Shown: one piece after another, positions 24,857 to 36,502 of the stretch
Layout: each line of letters begins with the position of its first letter
Position numbering within the stretch: position 1 is the first letter of the stretch
Assembly: GCA_020152595.1 (NCBI GenBank)
Contig: JAIGNY010001262.1
Coordinates: 688,501 to 752,500 of the forward strand
Reading direction: 5' to 3'
DNA: 64,000 bases
Source: Chiridota heheva
Lineage: Eukaryota > Echinodermata > Holothuroidea > Apodida > Chiridotidae
Program-made: the position numbers and the translations under genes
Notes under the pieces: generated by a model
What the model saw: the letters and a program-made list of their open reading frames with translations, nothing else
Told to the model about the DNA's origin: nothing
The model's database searches: none

Positions 24857-25010
24857 CTTCTCCATCACACTTTCTCTTGGAGGTGCCTGGGTAGTCTGCC
24901 ATCATATGATCAGCACACCCACATCTGAAGTGCTCCTCAGGATAATGGTGGTGATTCACTTTGGAAGACCGGACTTTTGGACGAGTCATCTTTTTCTGTT
25001 TTCGAGGCAT
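24857..25010 (-). CDS. Candidate exon 1 of the TPR-like gene
   Basis: An ATG at 25008-25010 opens a 51-codon Lys/Arg-rich frame beginning MPRKQKKMTRPKVRSS. It includes a HHHY cluster and three cysteines (FRCGCADHM and KRKCDGE) and ends at a donor GAAG/GTAATC in phase 1. The basic start could be a nuclear-localisation or RNA-binding tail. Spliced to the next acceptor at 23665 it continues in an acidic, Phe-rich frame (DDDRKLFEEMFF) but hits a stop near 23442, overlapping the TPR frame by about 110 nt. It is therefore an exon whose frame needs a one-base correction, a short separate product, or an upstream regulatory frame. Confidence 0.6.
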
Positions 25011-25663
25011 CCTGCTAGGTTCTGTAAGGATGAGATAAATTAATTTTTAGGTTAACCTCTTGTTTAGCAATAAGCTTGTTTCAGCTGATGTCATTAAGTC
25101 ATATGACTTTGTTTACATCGCCATTTTGTAGGACAGACTGCTGTCTGCTGTACACTTACATTACATACACTTTTGCATGTTCTTATATAAGATTACTTTT
25201 GTAAGTACACTGTAGTATGCCCGAATCTTGCTGTGCCATTGGTTGCACTAGATGTGTTTAGAGTCCACTGAGATTACTTGAAGTACTTGGAGGGTAATTT
25301 TTTCTTTAAAATATCATTTTATATTCAAAAATTAATTCATCAGGCCACTTCATTTTAACCAGCAACTGTTTATATGCCCAGCACATTTTACGTGCCCAGC
25401 GCATTTTTATCACCAGTGCATGCTAGCACGTGTTTTAGATCAAGTCTGTTTGTTTTACGTGTGATGTGACTGAGCTGTGTGAAGATCAGATATGTGAAAT
25501 ACTCAAGAATACTCCCAGTTGAGTTAGTTATGTGATGAAATCCCTCTATAACACTTCTGGTACAGGGGAACAACAGACAGACCTGGAAGTAATTAAGGGA
25601 CCAAATTGAAAAGGCTGGTTCAGAGATACAACATCTTAGGCCAACTGTGCCAGAGAGGTATTA

Positions 25664-26095
25664 AAGGATTAGTTCAGGGGTCAAGCAAGTCCATCTTAGA
25701 TAAAAGAGGACTCCAAAAGAAACACAATAATGCAGAAAGCATACAAAAATCTTATTCTTTTAAGGAGATATAAGTTTCTTCAGGTGGTAAATCATAAATA
25801 ACCTTCCTAGATTCAGTTTTACTAAATTTTTGACATACCCAATGGTTTTCAAGCCACAAAATTGCAGGACAAAATATGATAGAATACATAAAGACTTTGA
25901 GGAATCTAAGGCTATGACATCACAGTTAGTCTGATTTCAGTAATTTCTACACAAAACCAAACTTTAATAGATATGTCCGTAACGGAATAAGATATTATTT
26001 TTAAACGTTTTTTTTCTCTCACCATTTTGTTTCTTTTGAAGTCTTTTTTCATACTTCATAGCAGATAGACTTGTTTGACCCCTGAACTTATCCTT
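25664..26095. mobile_element. MITE with about 28-bp inverted ends (AGTTCAGGGGTCAA family)
   Basis: The left end reads AAGGATTAGTTCAGGGGTCA and the right end, inverted, AAGGATAAGTTCAGGGGTCA; both continue with AGCAAGTC or AACAAGTC. There is no coding capacity. A one-sided relative of the end occurs near 6290. About 70 bp flanking on each side (motifs CATCTTAGGCCAA and GTTTCAGAGAT) is itself directly repeated. That could be a larger target duplication, or the element may sit inside a duplicated sequence. Confidence 0.7.
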
Positions 26096-27390
26096 CAAGG
26101 GATCAAATTCAAAGGACTGTTTCAGAGATCCAAAAACATCTTAGGCCAATTGTGCTAGAGACGGTCTTAATGGAGCTCTAAGGGCACCTTTTGTGTCAAA
26201 GGGATTTTAAAATAATACAGGTGTTATTTTTGGTATCTGTTTTGTCGTTGAAAAATTACTTAGGTGTTGATAAGAATAATTAATGATTAATTTGAACATT
26301 CATATCAAAGCTTTCCAATACCATCAGGTACATAAAGTGTATGCAAATTTTCACTCACTTTTTGACCGCCAGCTCCTTAAACCTTAATCTACAAGACATA
26401 AGGTTTGTATGAAGAATGTCGATTATTGTCACACAAACTTCTACCAGTTTGCGCTATGCTGCCACCATTCACAGAAACTTATCTGGTATAAGAATCTTTG
26501 ATAATTTGAAGATTAAATAAAAGTTCAAAGGTTACAAGATATCAGGCTCAAGACAAACTTTGAAAGCTGTAAACCGTTGTAAGAGTATATTGTCCTTGAC
26601 CAAATTAAATAAAAATTCAACAGAAAATACACCTATTATATTGGTAGCAAAAATACATGTAGTTTGTCCGAAGACACCATGCACTTCATATTTTAGTAAA
26701 TCAAATATATTAGACACCGAGTAACTTTACTGTTCAGGGCAGCCCAATTCCACTAACTACACACTTCATTCATCCCTTCTCCAGCATAACATTATACACT
26801 CTATACAGACCCGCCCCTGCGGAAGAGTTACAACAAATAGCTACCACTGGTTACAAGCACTTGGGCCATCTTTTTCTTATGTGGCATCTCACACTAAAAT
26901 AAAACAAGGTATTTTGCACCCACCTATTATTCATCAACCTGGCCAGCTGGTTTAAAATTATGAAAAGGAAAACTATATTAAATACACTTTAGCCCTACAC
27001 TCCAAGAAAACCACTAATTACCAACCCTGAGATTTCTGTCTTTTCTCATATACACCAACCTGTCAGCGGAACTGTGGTCAATCATGAAGAATAAATTAAG
27101 AAGCAGATAGATTCAGAAAATACCCATTCTTGTAGGGAGAGAGGTCAATGACAAAATTATCCCTTTTAAACTCAAAACCATTACATGTACATAATGAATA
27201 GATGTATTTATCACTGCCAGGCCAGAGAGACTTAAAATAGGTCAACACCCTCCGTAATACAATTAATGGAATGTAAAAGTAGGGACCTGCTATTTAGACT
27301 AAATAGCAGGTACCTAATAAAACTTTTAAGTGAAAAGCAGTCACTTTATGAGAAGTGTATAATGTCAAATTAAATGACAGGTGTTAAACG
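26096..27390. other. Non-coding sequence, no gene seen
   Basis: No supported exon, RNA gene or clear repeat apart from the flanking duplicate of the MITE surroundings at 26.10-26.17 kb. A short palindromic stretch, TATTTAGACTAAATA, lies near 27290. Confidence 0.4.
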
Positions 27391-27790
27391 TTTGTTTGTT
27401 CGATGAGGGCTTAATGGCACTGCGACAATGAGGGTCAAATTGTGCCTAAGAGGTTAGATTATTCTAGAGGCAGGAAGGAAAGAAAATAGGGAGAGAATGA
27501 GAGAAATACACGAACTAAAAGTCAGAAAGCTGGGATCGAGAGAGGAGGTGCATAGGTGAAAAAAGTAGAGGGGGGGGGGGTGGAAGAGGAGGACTTATTA
27601 TGGTTGTAGAGGTAGAGGGAAGCATGATGAAGGAAGGAGATAATTTTATGCAGTGGGTTTTTCTGGAAGAACTTGGCAATTGAGTTGTGGGGAGCAAGGG
27701 AAGCTCTGGGAAGGTTGAACAGGGGGCAAGCAAGGAGAATGTGATGAACTGTGAGGGTGCAATGGCAATTGCTGCAGAGGGGTTGGGGGA
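27391..27790 (-). pseudogene. I/Jockey-like LINE 3' end, copy 2
   Basis: It shares the TTTGTTTG..GATGAGGGC end, the GAGGGTCAAATTGTGCC box and a minus-strand peptide ending with the same serine-rich C-terminus as the copies at 24.0 and 34.7 kb. Frames are broken. All three copies lie in the same orientation. Confidence 0.7.
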
Positions 27791-28017
27791 GCCAAAGGAA
27801 ATTAAAGGAAATTGTTAAAGGAAATCATAACTACTGTAACACAGTAAATGTTTCCCAAAACATCATAGCATGGTGGAGTATTGATATTCTGCAAAATTCA
27901 ATTACAGTACTACTGAACTTCACTTTTTTCAACTTCCATATACCCTTTTGAAAGGTACACAGGTATTTTTCATTTCATTTTGTTTCATTTATTTGTTTTT
28001 TCACGACATTCAAAACA

Positions 28018-28210
28018 AACAATAATAATAATAATAATAATAATAATGATAATAATGATAATATTATAATAATAATAATAATAATAATGATAATAATAAA
28101 AATAATACTAATACACATAATAATAATAACAAAAATAATAACAATAATAATAATGACGACGACGATGATATACTGTACATATTTAGCGCTATATAAGTTT
28201 CACTTATTAT
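28018..28210. repeat. AAT/ATG trinucleotide microsatellite next to a GCGCTATATAAG box
   Basis: A long AATAATAAT array degenerates into GATAAT and GACGACGAC, then TTTAGCGCTATATAAG and a second TTATTATTATT run. The GCGCTATATAAG box is the signature of CR1/L2-type LINE 3' ends, so the array probably grew from a retroposon tail. Confidence 0.8.
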
Positions 28211-30549
28211 TATTATATAATAAAAAAAACAGAAAGTTGTGAAAGGAAGTGCCCTTAAAACCCAGCATGGCTTAAGGGGGTACCCCCACAGAAAAAATAA
28301 AAAATTAGGCAAAATATAATATAATTGTTTTTTTACTAATAAATACTATATTATCCCTTTTCTTTTATTCCCAAAACTTCCAAATACTAATTTCCATCCC
28401 TTATTATTTAATATTCCAATCAAAAATCAAAAGGGCACTCCCTCAAAGTATTGAGATAATATGACTTAATCTACTTACGGAGTATATACATAGTTTGTAT
28501 CTAGTATTGATTGACATTTGCATTTAAACCTTTGGTGCCTGATACAAGTTAGCTTAATAATCTCAGTGGTGTAGCTAAAGGGGGAAGAGGGTATGGCACC
28601 CTGGCCAGAAATTTCTGAAAAGACAAAACATTTGTGCAGATTACCATTCAATGTCCATATAACTTTCACTTGTTCCAAATTCCTTCATTTTTAAGTTTAT
28701 GGAAAAAGTACATTTTATTTGTGAAAATTAGTGCTGGTTTTTATGTCATCTTCATTTTGTTATTTCATTTTGGTCCGCAGAATATCATAAGACTGCATTT
28801 TGTTTTCTTTTACAAAATATCATTAGCCAGATATTAAGGTAGTGTGTGCTACTGTATGTAAGAAATTTACTATTTGGGTGGAAGAGTTTTTGCTGAAGAA
28901 ATTCAATTTTGTAAATACATTTTCAAAGAAACATTTCTTACTTTTCAAAGAATTCATAGTCCAGATATTTGGGCTGGGAAAATTGGAACAAGTAGATTTA
29001 GTTTTAAGCTGCTATTCTGGCAATCTCCTTCAAAATTTCCAGGAAATTTCCCTCAAATTTAAAAAATGTTCCTTCAATTTTGGAAATTGCCCTGAACTTT
29101 TAGGATTGTAATCAGGGTGTCGATTTAGCAAATAGTATGGTGTCACACCGTCACGGGGTATCTCAGAAGAAATATGCGAGTAACGAATAACCTTTAATTA
29201 ACGAAGTCTGAAATCAGACCCCTAGTTTTGCGGTTTTACAGGGGTGGCTCGCCCCGCCCCTCCATGGGCCCGCCCTGCCCCTTGGGTCCACCCTAGCCCT
29301 CATGAGGAAAAAATATTATATTCTTAGATTTTAAAAACAAAAACATTCTCAACCTCATATTATGAAATACCTTACATGGATACAAAACTCCCCAAGCCTG
29401 GGGGAAATTGGTGATAATGTATTTAATGCAGGAAAATGCATACTGTACAAGTCTAAATAAAGTCTCAAGAATGAAAATAGTACAGTATCTGAAGTTCTAA
29501 ATTTGGGTATCTTGGTATATTAATGTAACTGGTCCTTCTACTCCGATGTTAAAATCTCCCATTTTAGACAGTATATTGATAATTTATCCTTTCAAAACAA
29601 AAACTATGACGTTAAACATAAATTATATTTTCTTCCAAATATTCGATCAGCTATACTGAGTCTGACCAGAATATTCAGCCAACCAGAATCAATCGCCCTA
29701 TTCTACCCAATAAGAAAAGTTTATTCTGAGTTGGACCTACCCCCATATTATATCCTAATAAATACAATACTTATGGGTAGCATCATTGTACAGATCAAGG
29801 AGAAAGTTGTCACCTGGGCCTGAGTAACAATGAGACCCTCATTTATAAAGACAGGACCATTACCAAAAAGCACAAATTTTCATGGAAAAATTTCAGATTA
29901 ATGAGGATAAAAGCAACATAAGATGACAATGACAAATTTGAAATGGGAGGGAACCTTCAGCTGTGGTCAACCATGGAGCTATTAACTGAAAAGTATAGGC
30001 CTTTCCGCAGTTTAATTGTGTCAAGAACGATCCAGAACGGCGAAAAATATTCCAAAAAGAACCTAAATATTTCCATAAATCTTTCCGAAATAGCACCTAC
30101 ATATTTTAAGTCATTACTCAAGAAACGAAAATGGTAATGCGTTTATAAAAAGAAAAGAAAATGAAGATGTATATCTCTGCAACTGCACATTCACTTCGAG
30201 ACAAAATACGCGATCAAAAACAACTGTACACTATGCAAATTCAACAGCAATGTCATGTGACGTTTCTCTGCAATTGAGAGGCAGAATCGCTGAAGTGAGA
30301 TAAAGGTCTTGCTCTCAGCAGGATGTAACTTAATATGAACTGTGATTGGGTTAGAATCGCAGGGTGGGATAATTGATTTGTTTATTTTGATGGTGGTGGG
30401 CAGTGCTTTTTCTCCCTGTCAGTTAATAGCTTCATGGGTCAATCGAGTAGACACTATTGTTGATAGCTCCATGGGTCAACCTCAGTAAACAATATGACTA
30501 TTTGTAACAGTTGTTGTAAACATTTACTAAAGGGGGAGGAACAAATACA
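28211..30549. other. Non-coding sequence with old repeat scraps
   Basis: The 29205-29300 stretch has a GC-rich CCCGCCCTGCCCC motif shared with 38.8-38.95 kb. The 28.97-29.11 kb stretch resembles the TTCCCTCAATTTT repeat of 19.4 kb. A TCCATGGGTCAA box is duplicated near 30.43 and 30.47 kb. I see no supported exon. Confidence 0.4.
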
Positions 30550-30632
30550 AGTTTTTTATGTCAATGACTCACCTTTGACTGACATTGCCGGGGAAGGGGG
30601 TAATAGGGGTGAGTCATACAACTGACAAGTGC
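30550..30632. mobile_element. Partial MITE of the GCACTTGTCA family
   Basis: This matches one end of the complete element at 35.7-36.0 kb in inverted orientation, including ACTCACCTTTGAC and GGGGTGAGTCATACAACTGA, and ends ACAAGTGC. The other end is missing. Confidence 0.7.
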
Positions 30633-31888
30633 ATAAATTGTTGATGTGGGCTTTTAATTTTAGGAATAGTCCCATTGCTCATTCATCTCAGTGGTTTGTT
30701 TCTAAGAAAGTAAATACCTTTTAACCTCAAAAATTCCCCTTGTTGTACTTATCACTGTCTTTAATTATAATGCTTAACATAATTATCTGTGGCTCCCTGA
30801 TAAACTAAAACTTAGACATGGGAGACACCAAACTCTCTATCTTTCTTTCATTTTCCTTATTACCCCTCCTAGGAAATGTTACCACATCTTAATAAACATC
30901 CTGCCCACCTTATCAGTTCCCATCCTCTCATTTAAGGATTATTTGGGAAACCTTGATTTTGTTTAAAATTTCCCTGGAATCATCTTTTGTAGTTCTTTTA
31001 GGAATAGCACTGGTTTCAATGTGGGACAAGGTGACATCTGGTTTAATTGTTTTACCCCTAGAGTGTCAGTCACCATACTTCACTTGAATACTCCTATTTT
31101 AAGACTTGCTCCCAACCGAAGGATTTAGGTCAGGAAATAAATATCCATCTCCAATAGAATAACAATCTTAACGAAGAGTTGAGTAAGACTTTAGACAATA
31201 TCGTAAACATTTTTACTTACGATATTATCTTAATCAGTTTGAGTTTAGACTTCATCTTATTAGATTTTAGACATCTTTATCATCAAGTTTTGTTTTTTCT
31301 ATATCAATGTCAATACATCATCGTCATCAATACATCAACATACATGAGTTTATATTCAGAAACACATGACTTGTCCTTCTCCTTAAAAATTTGTTCCAGC
31401 AAATGATAACCACAAAATTACTGTAGCAAACAGTGAGACAACTTTATCTAAATTAAAATGACCACAGAATAAGGACTTCATCCATTGCTAATATGATATT
31501 CATCATCAACTTCCACAACAACTAAGGTTTTCAGAACAAAGAAAATAAAGAGGAAAAATCTGACCCAACCTAGTTATTTATTAGGTCGGGTCTGACTGTT
31601 TGAAACTTTAAGGAAAAGAACAACTAATGAATACAGAATATTCATTTTAGTATCATAATTCTGACTCGTGTTATTTTTCAACCCCTATTATCAAGCAATC
31701 AGCGCTACGATAAATACATGCAACTGGTAAGGTGAAACCCTCTAATAGGGGCTGTTTCCCTCTGCCCCACGCCGCCCCCACGCTTCCTCCTGCCCCACAC
31801 CCATGCTGCCCCCTGCTTCCTATGCAACTGAGGTATATTTGCTTGAAATGTTGAGAGGTTTAATAAAAGCCATGCATTGCACGTCATA

Positions 31889-32196
31889 GGTAGCACGGAA
31901 CTAATTATTTGCCCCATTGAAGCCTATGATGAATGAGTCAAGTTCAAGGTCCTTTTTGTACCAGAATGTTATAGATTTGGGATCTTTTGTGATGTTTTCA
32001 AAAAAGTACCATCTAATATCACTCAGATGAGGGTACTTTCAATAGGGGGTCACCAGAGGCTTTTTTTTTTCTTCGCAGAAGTGAAGTGGTGTTATACTTA
32101 TGACATGGTACCTCTCAAAAAAAAATTATTAGCCTTTTCTCTGAGGGTTCTCATTTTTGGATGGCGGAGTGATACCTTATTAGTTTCATGCTACCT
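31889..32196. mobile_element. MITE with GGTAGCACGGAACTAAT ends, copy 1
   Basis: The left end is GGTAGCACGGAACTAATT and the right end, inverted, is GGTAGCATGAAACTAATA. The body matches the copy at 33.9-34.5 kb over most of its length, including GTTATAGATTTGGGATCTTT and TTTTGGATGGCGGAGTGATA. There is no coding capacity. Confidence 0.8.
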
Positions 32197-32972
32197 ATAG
32201 TAGCACAAACTTCCTCCTATCTCTTCAAGATTTAAATCACTACATCCAGTACTAAATTCCCACCAACCTTGTATGACCCAAAATACTACTGGACCATTTG
32301 GGTCCCAGAAAAACAGCTAACATTTGACTGTGCAATGTGTAACATATGAAAAACACAGGAGTATGATATGCTCATAATGGTCTATCATTAAAACCAACAA
32401 AAACAGTAAAAAAAATGATATTCCCTTGGGAAATAATTTTATAGAGGGTGGTATCTACAAACATTTACGTATATTATGAGGGCTAACTTTTAAGCGTTCC
32501 CTTGGGAATATAGCTAATAACCAAGAAATGAGCAAATTTGCATGAAAATATGAATGTATCCATTCCTTTCAATATTCTATAGCATGGAAACACATAGCCT
32601 TTTGCCATTCAATTAAGGTCAATATTTTTTAAACAAACAGAAATATCTGAAAACCATGCCCCCTCTCCCCCTAAAATTCAGCAACAACTATGCTTTGCCC
32701 CCAAAACAAGGCTATTTAGTGCAAATTTAGTCTCTCTGCTTTGTTGGACCATGAAAACTGACTGTTATCTAGCTTTCATGACAACTTTTAAGTGCAAAGT
32801 CAGGACCTTTGTCAATTAAAACAATATAATTTAGTGACCTGTGATGACCTATGTCAATCTAAGTAACAGAGTTTAGCCCCAAAAAGATATGAACACTTTT
32901 TCAGTCCAACTAAATACATTTTCATCAAAATCAAATGCTACCATTGGCCAGACCTACTGCGAAAAACTTAAA

Positions 32973-33357
32973 CATTAAAAAAAGGCTCTGCTTAAAACCA
33001 GGAACACCTCAACCGGCCTTTAAATGGAGCAGGGCTGTCAGAGTAAAAGTTATATATTTTTTTTGTTTCCCAAACCACAAAACTGTATACAGTTTCACCT
33101 TATCTATGCTCCTTCAAAATAACAACCACTCCCACTGGTGTTAGGTGGTATTTTTAGTGACTTACATCTGAATTTGTAATATAAGTAGTAAGTGTAATCA
33201 ATGCTGGCATTGTTTGTATTTGCTGCTGGGGAAAAGTGACATGAAGTATTGAGCTTATACCTCAATGTTATGATGCAAAGGTTATCTTGTTGAATGATGT
33301 GGTAATTTGTTGCTTCAAAATTGCAGGACAAATTTTTAAGCAGTGCCTTTACTAATG
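32973..33357. mobile_element. MITE of the CATTA/GGCTCTGCTTAAAA family, copy A
   Basis: The left end CATTAAAAAAAGGCTCTGCT and the right end, inverted, CATTAGTAAAGGCACTGCTT form imperfect terminal inverted repeats of about 24 bp. The 385-bp body has a single TTTCCCAAACCACAAAACTG motif, then TTTTTAGTGAC, TAATATAAGTAGTAA and GCTGGCATTGTTTG. Copies B (43.5-46.0 kb) and C (47.9-48.3 kb) share the same order. No clear target duplication is visible. Confidence 0.82.
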
Positions 33358-33891
33358 AAATACATCATAATTGGACTCATTTTCAAAGAAAATACCATTT
33401 TTTATACTAAAAGTTAACAAAATTCAGACTTTCAATGAAATCTAGGGTCAGTTTCCCACAGTAAATGACTATTCCCATGAAGGAATGATCTTTAATAGCT
33501 TTAAAATCAGGCTCATAGAAAAAAGAAAAACTACTGTTCCTCTCCCCACCCCAACCCCCTTCCCCTCCCCTATCAATTCCCTCAAGCACATTACTTTAGG
33601 AGAAATACAATAGTTCTTTGTATGAATAATCATCTAATGGCTATGCAATTTAGGTCGTAATTGCCTAGCATACTTTTGAAGCATACCTTACCATGTATAC
33701 CTGCCAACATTTGCAGAATTGATCAAGTGGACCAATGAAATGACCAATTTTCTCCTTAATCTGGGTCATCTGATCCAGAAATGTCACTTTTTGTGATTAT
33801 TTAATGAAAATTCTATCAAATATTTTAAAATTGTCACTCTTTCCTTCTTAAAAGTACATGTAATATGTATATAGTACCCAGTCTGGCTACA

Positions 33892-34528
33892 GGTAGCACG
33901 GAACTAATTATTTGCCCCATTGAAGTCTATGATGAAAGAGTCAAGTTCAAGGTCCTTCTGTTCCAGAATGTTATAGATTTGGGATCTTTCGTGATGGTTT
34001 TAAAAAGTACCATCTAATATTTCTCGGATGAGGGTATTTTCAATAGGGGGTCACCAGAGGTGTTGGTCCTTTTTTTTTTTGTTGACCGAAGTGAAGAGGT
34101 GTTATACACCATCACCAAATCACTTAAATTTAGGGTATGGGTCCATGGTAAAAATAGTTCCCAAGAAACTTTTACTGAAACAAATCTTGCCAACTTTGGA
34201 TGTGCATAGTCCTGTCCTTTGTCTTCCATTCCTGAATTTTTTAACATCTCAACTTCCTGTCCCATGACATGGTACCTCTCGAAAAATATTTTTATTAGCC
34301 TTTTAAAAACATTCCTTTTCAAAAAACTTTCTTGTTAATGTTGTACTGTTATGTTTATTCCAGCCTGGAATGAGTTTTAACTGTTTTACTGGCTTGTTTT
34401 TTGCAAAGCGCCATGAGCGCCTTTTGGCGGATACCAGCGCTTTATCAAGTATACATTATTATTATCATTTTCTCTGAGGGTTCTCATTTTTGGATGGCGG
34501 AGTGATACCTTATTAGTTCCATGCTACC
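33892..34528. mobile_element. MITE with GGTAGCACGGAACTAAT ends, copy 2, carrying a nested insertion
   Basis: Same ends as copy 1 (right end inverted GGTAGCATGGAACTAATA). It is longer than copy 1 by about 150 bp after GTTATAC, and by a nested retroposon at about 34290-34474 placed inside AGCCTTTT/CTCTGAGGG. Copy 1 shows the empty site at that position. Confidence 0.8.
34290..34474 (+). mobile_element. Short retroposon (SINE-like) nested in a MITE
   Basis: The segment has AAAGCGCCATGAGCGCC, CAGCGCTTTATCAAGTA and an ATTATTATTATCA tail. It is absent from the homologous MITE at 31.9 kb, which shows the uninterrupted TTATTAGCCTTTTCTCTGAG. TTTT on both sides may be the target duplication. Confidence 0.65.
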
Positions 34529-34707
34529 CTAGCTTTTATGACCAAGCCATCCATTCTCCTTTTTATTTCTTGAATAAGAAGCATACTTGAAGATAAATGT
34601 ACCTAATTATTTCAAGATATCAAATTTAAAATCCTTTAGAAACATCTTCATTTACAGATATACATGTATTTAAATTATTTTAAAATATAAATTCACGATA
34701 TCTAAAA

Positions 34708-35035
34708 TGTTTGTTTGATGAAGGCTTAACGGCTTAACGGCACCACGACAGCGAGGGTCAAATTGTGCCTGAGAGGTTAGATCATTCCAGAGGTAGGAAG
34801 AAATGAAAATAGGACGAGTCTGAGAGAAGTACAGTTACTAATAAATAGCCAGGAAGCTAGGATCGAGAGAAGGAAGTGCAGGGGTGAAAAAAAAGCAAAA
34901 GTATGTAGAGGAAAGAGGGGGGGATTTGAAGAGGAGGACTAAATATGGTTGCAGAGGGAGGCACAATGAAGGAAGGAGATCATTTTATCCAGAGGGTTTT
35001 TCTGGAAGAGCTCAGCTATGGAGTTGTTAGGGGAA
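34708..35035 (-). pseudogene. I/Jockey-like LINE 3' end, copy 3
   Basis: It has the TTTGTTTGATGAAGGCTTAA end, the GCGAGGGTCAAATTGTGCC box and a minus-strand frame with an AELFQKNPLDKMISFLH helix like those at 24.0 and 27.4 kb. It breaks off at about 35035, where unrelated sequence begins. Confidence 0.7.
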
Positions 35036-35154
35036 GACATTTTAAAGACAGAAAAACAGATAACTTCAAAGGTTTTGCTGTGTGTTTTATTAAACTCTAT
35101 TAAAACCATGTGAACTCCACAAGGACTGACAATCAACAACTTCACATACAAAAA

Positions 35155-35275
35155 GGACATGAGTTACATAGAGAGGAAAGCTCTAATTGGGTACAACAAA
35201 AGGCAGAACATGAGTTACAAAGATGCAGAGGAAAGCTCTGCTTGGTAAGTTGGGTACAACAGTGATTAAGATATA
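35155..35275. repeat. Local tandem duplication of about 60 bp
   Basis: Two copies of CATGAGTTACA..GAGGAAAGCTCT..TGGGTACAACA lie next to each other with small differences. Confidence 0.75.
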
Positions 35276-35695
35276 CAGTAGAAATTAGGATTAAGTGAAA
35301 TGGAGAATAAGGAGGAATGTGTATAATATGTGCTGACTTAAGTAGCATGGAAAAAGTGGAAAACTTATAACCAATGAAATTAAAAGGTGGGTAAAAGTTA
35401 AGGTAAAGCTATGACAAGTTATAGAAGTAAAGCAAACTGGAAAAGAAGTTGCAGTATGGTGTCACAATATCATAAGTCATACAGTGAGGGGGAAAGAGAG
35501 ATTCCCCATATTTTATTAGAATTTTGTCCTAAATATATTACAAAGAGGGGGGGGGGGATTTAATATTGCTTTAGCACATGACATGAAAACCTCAGTACAG
35601 ATAAGTTGATCAATTTCCCCTAAAAAATCTTGATTCCTATTGTGTAGTGTGGAGAATATGTTCTCATCATTTTCACATGACTTAAAAGGTCTAAT

Positions 35696-36010
35696 GCACT
35701 TGTCAGTTGTATGACTCACCCCTACTACCCCCAGCAATGTCAAAGGTGAGTCATTAACATATGAAATAGTGACTCACATGTGCGTCATTGTACCAAATTG
35801 TCAGTCACCAAAGTGACTATGGGGTGCATCAATTTACTTCAGACCCATCGACTTTGTGCAGGTGAATGACTTGGGGTAAGTCATTTCCCCAAAATTCAGT
35901 CACCTAAGTGACCGAGGGGTGCGTCGTTGTACATGTTTTGTCCACCCACTTTGGTGCAATGACTCACCTTGTCCGAGGGTGTAGGGGCAAGTCATACAAT
36001 TGACAAGTGC
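35696..36010. mobile_element. Palindromic MITE of the GCACTTGTCA family, complete copy
   Basis: The left end is GCACTTGTCAGTTGTATGAC and the right end, inverted, is GCACTTGTCAATTGTATGAC; about 27 of the first 30 bases agree. The interior contains several GACTCACC and GTCACC boxes on both strands, so long stretches can fold back. Fragments of the family lie at 30.55-30.63 and 50.20-50.25 kb. Confidence 0.8.
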
Positions 36011-36502
36011 CTAAGGACAGATACAAAATTCAACGAAGAGCATAAAATTCTTAGTTTAATAGTTTTTGAATTCTGAAAATAGCATGTGTACTAGTTTTCA
36101 AATTTACATGTAATGAGTAATCTAAGTTTTAAGTAATTTTTTTATTCTATTGAAAAAAGTGATGAACAGTGTGAACAGGAAAACACTTCTTTTGTTTTTC
36201 TTCCCTTAATTTCAGACCCCTTCTTTTCCATATACCTTTAAATCAAGCAAAAATATACAGGTCAAAATAAAAATTAAACTGCCATCCTGCAGCGCTCATA
36301 GATCACAACTCATGAATTTAGAACATGTCAAAATATTCCCATGCCTTGACAGCTTAACTCCAAAAATATGGTTGTCTCAAAATGTAGCTGTTTTACTTCA
36401 TCATTCTTTTCATGCTGGGAATTTGAAAAGAACATTGCAGCTGTCCAATACTGACTGATATAACACAGCTATTGTATAAAAACAAATTCAGAATAATGAA
36501 AA

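Noticed and set aside
28064..28312. Ser/Leu-rich membrane-like peptide on the minus strand
   Set aside because: It is the translation of the AAT/ATG microsatellite.
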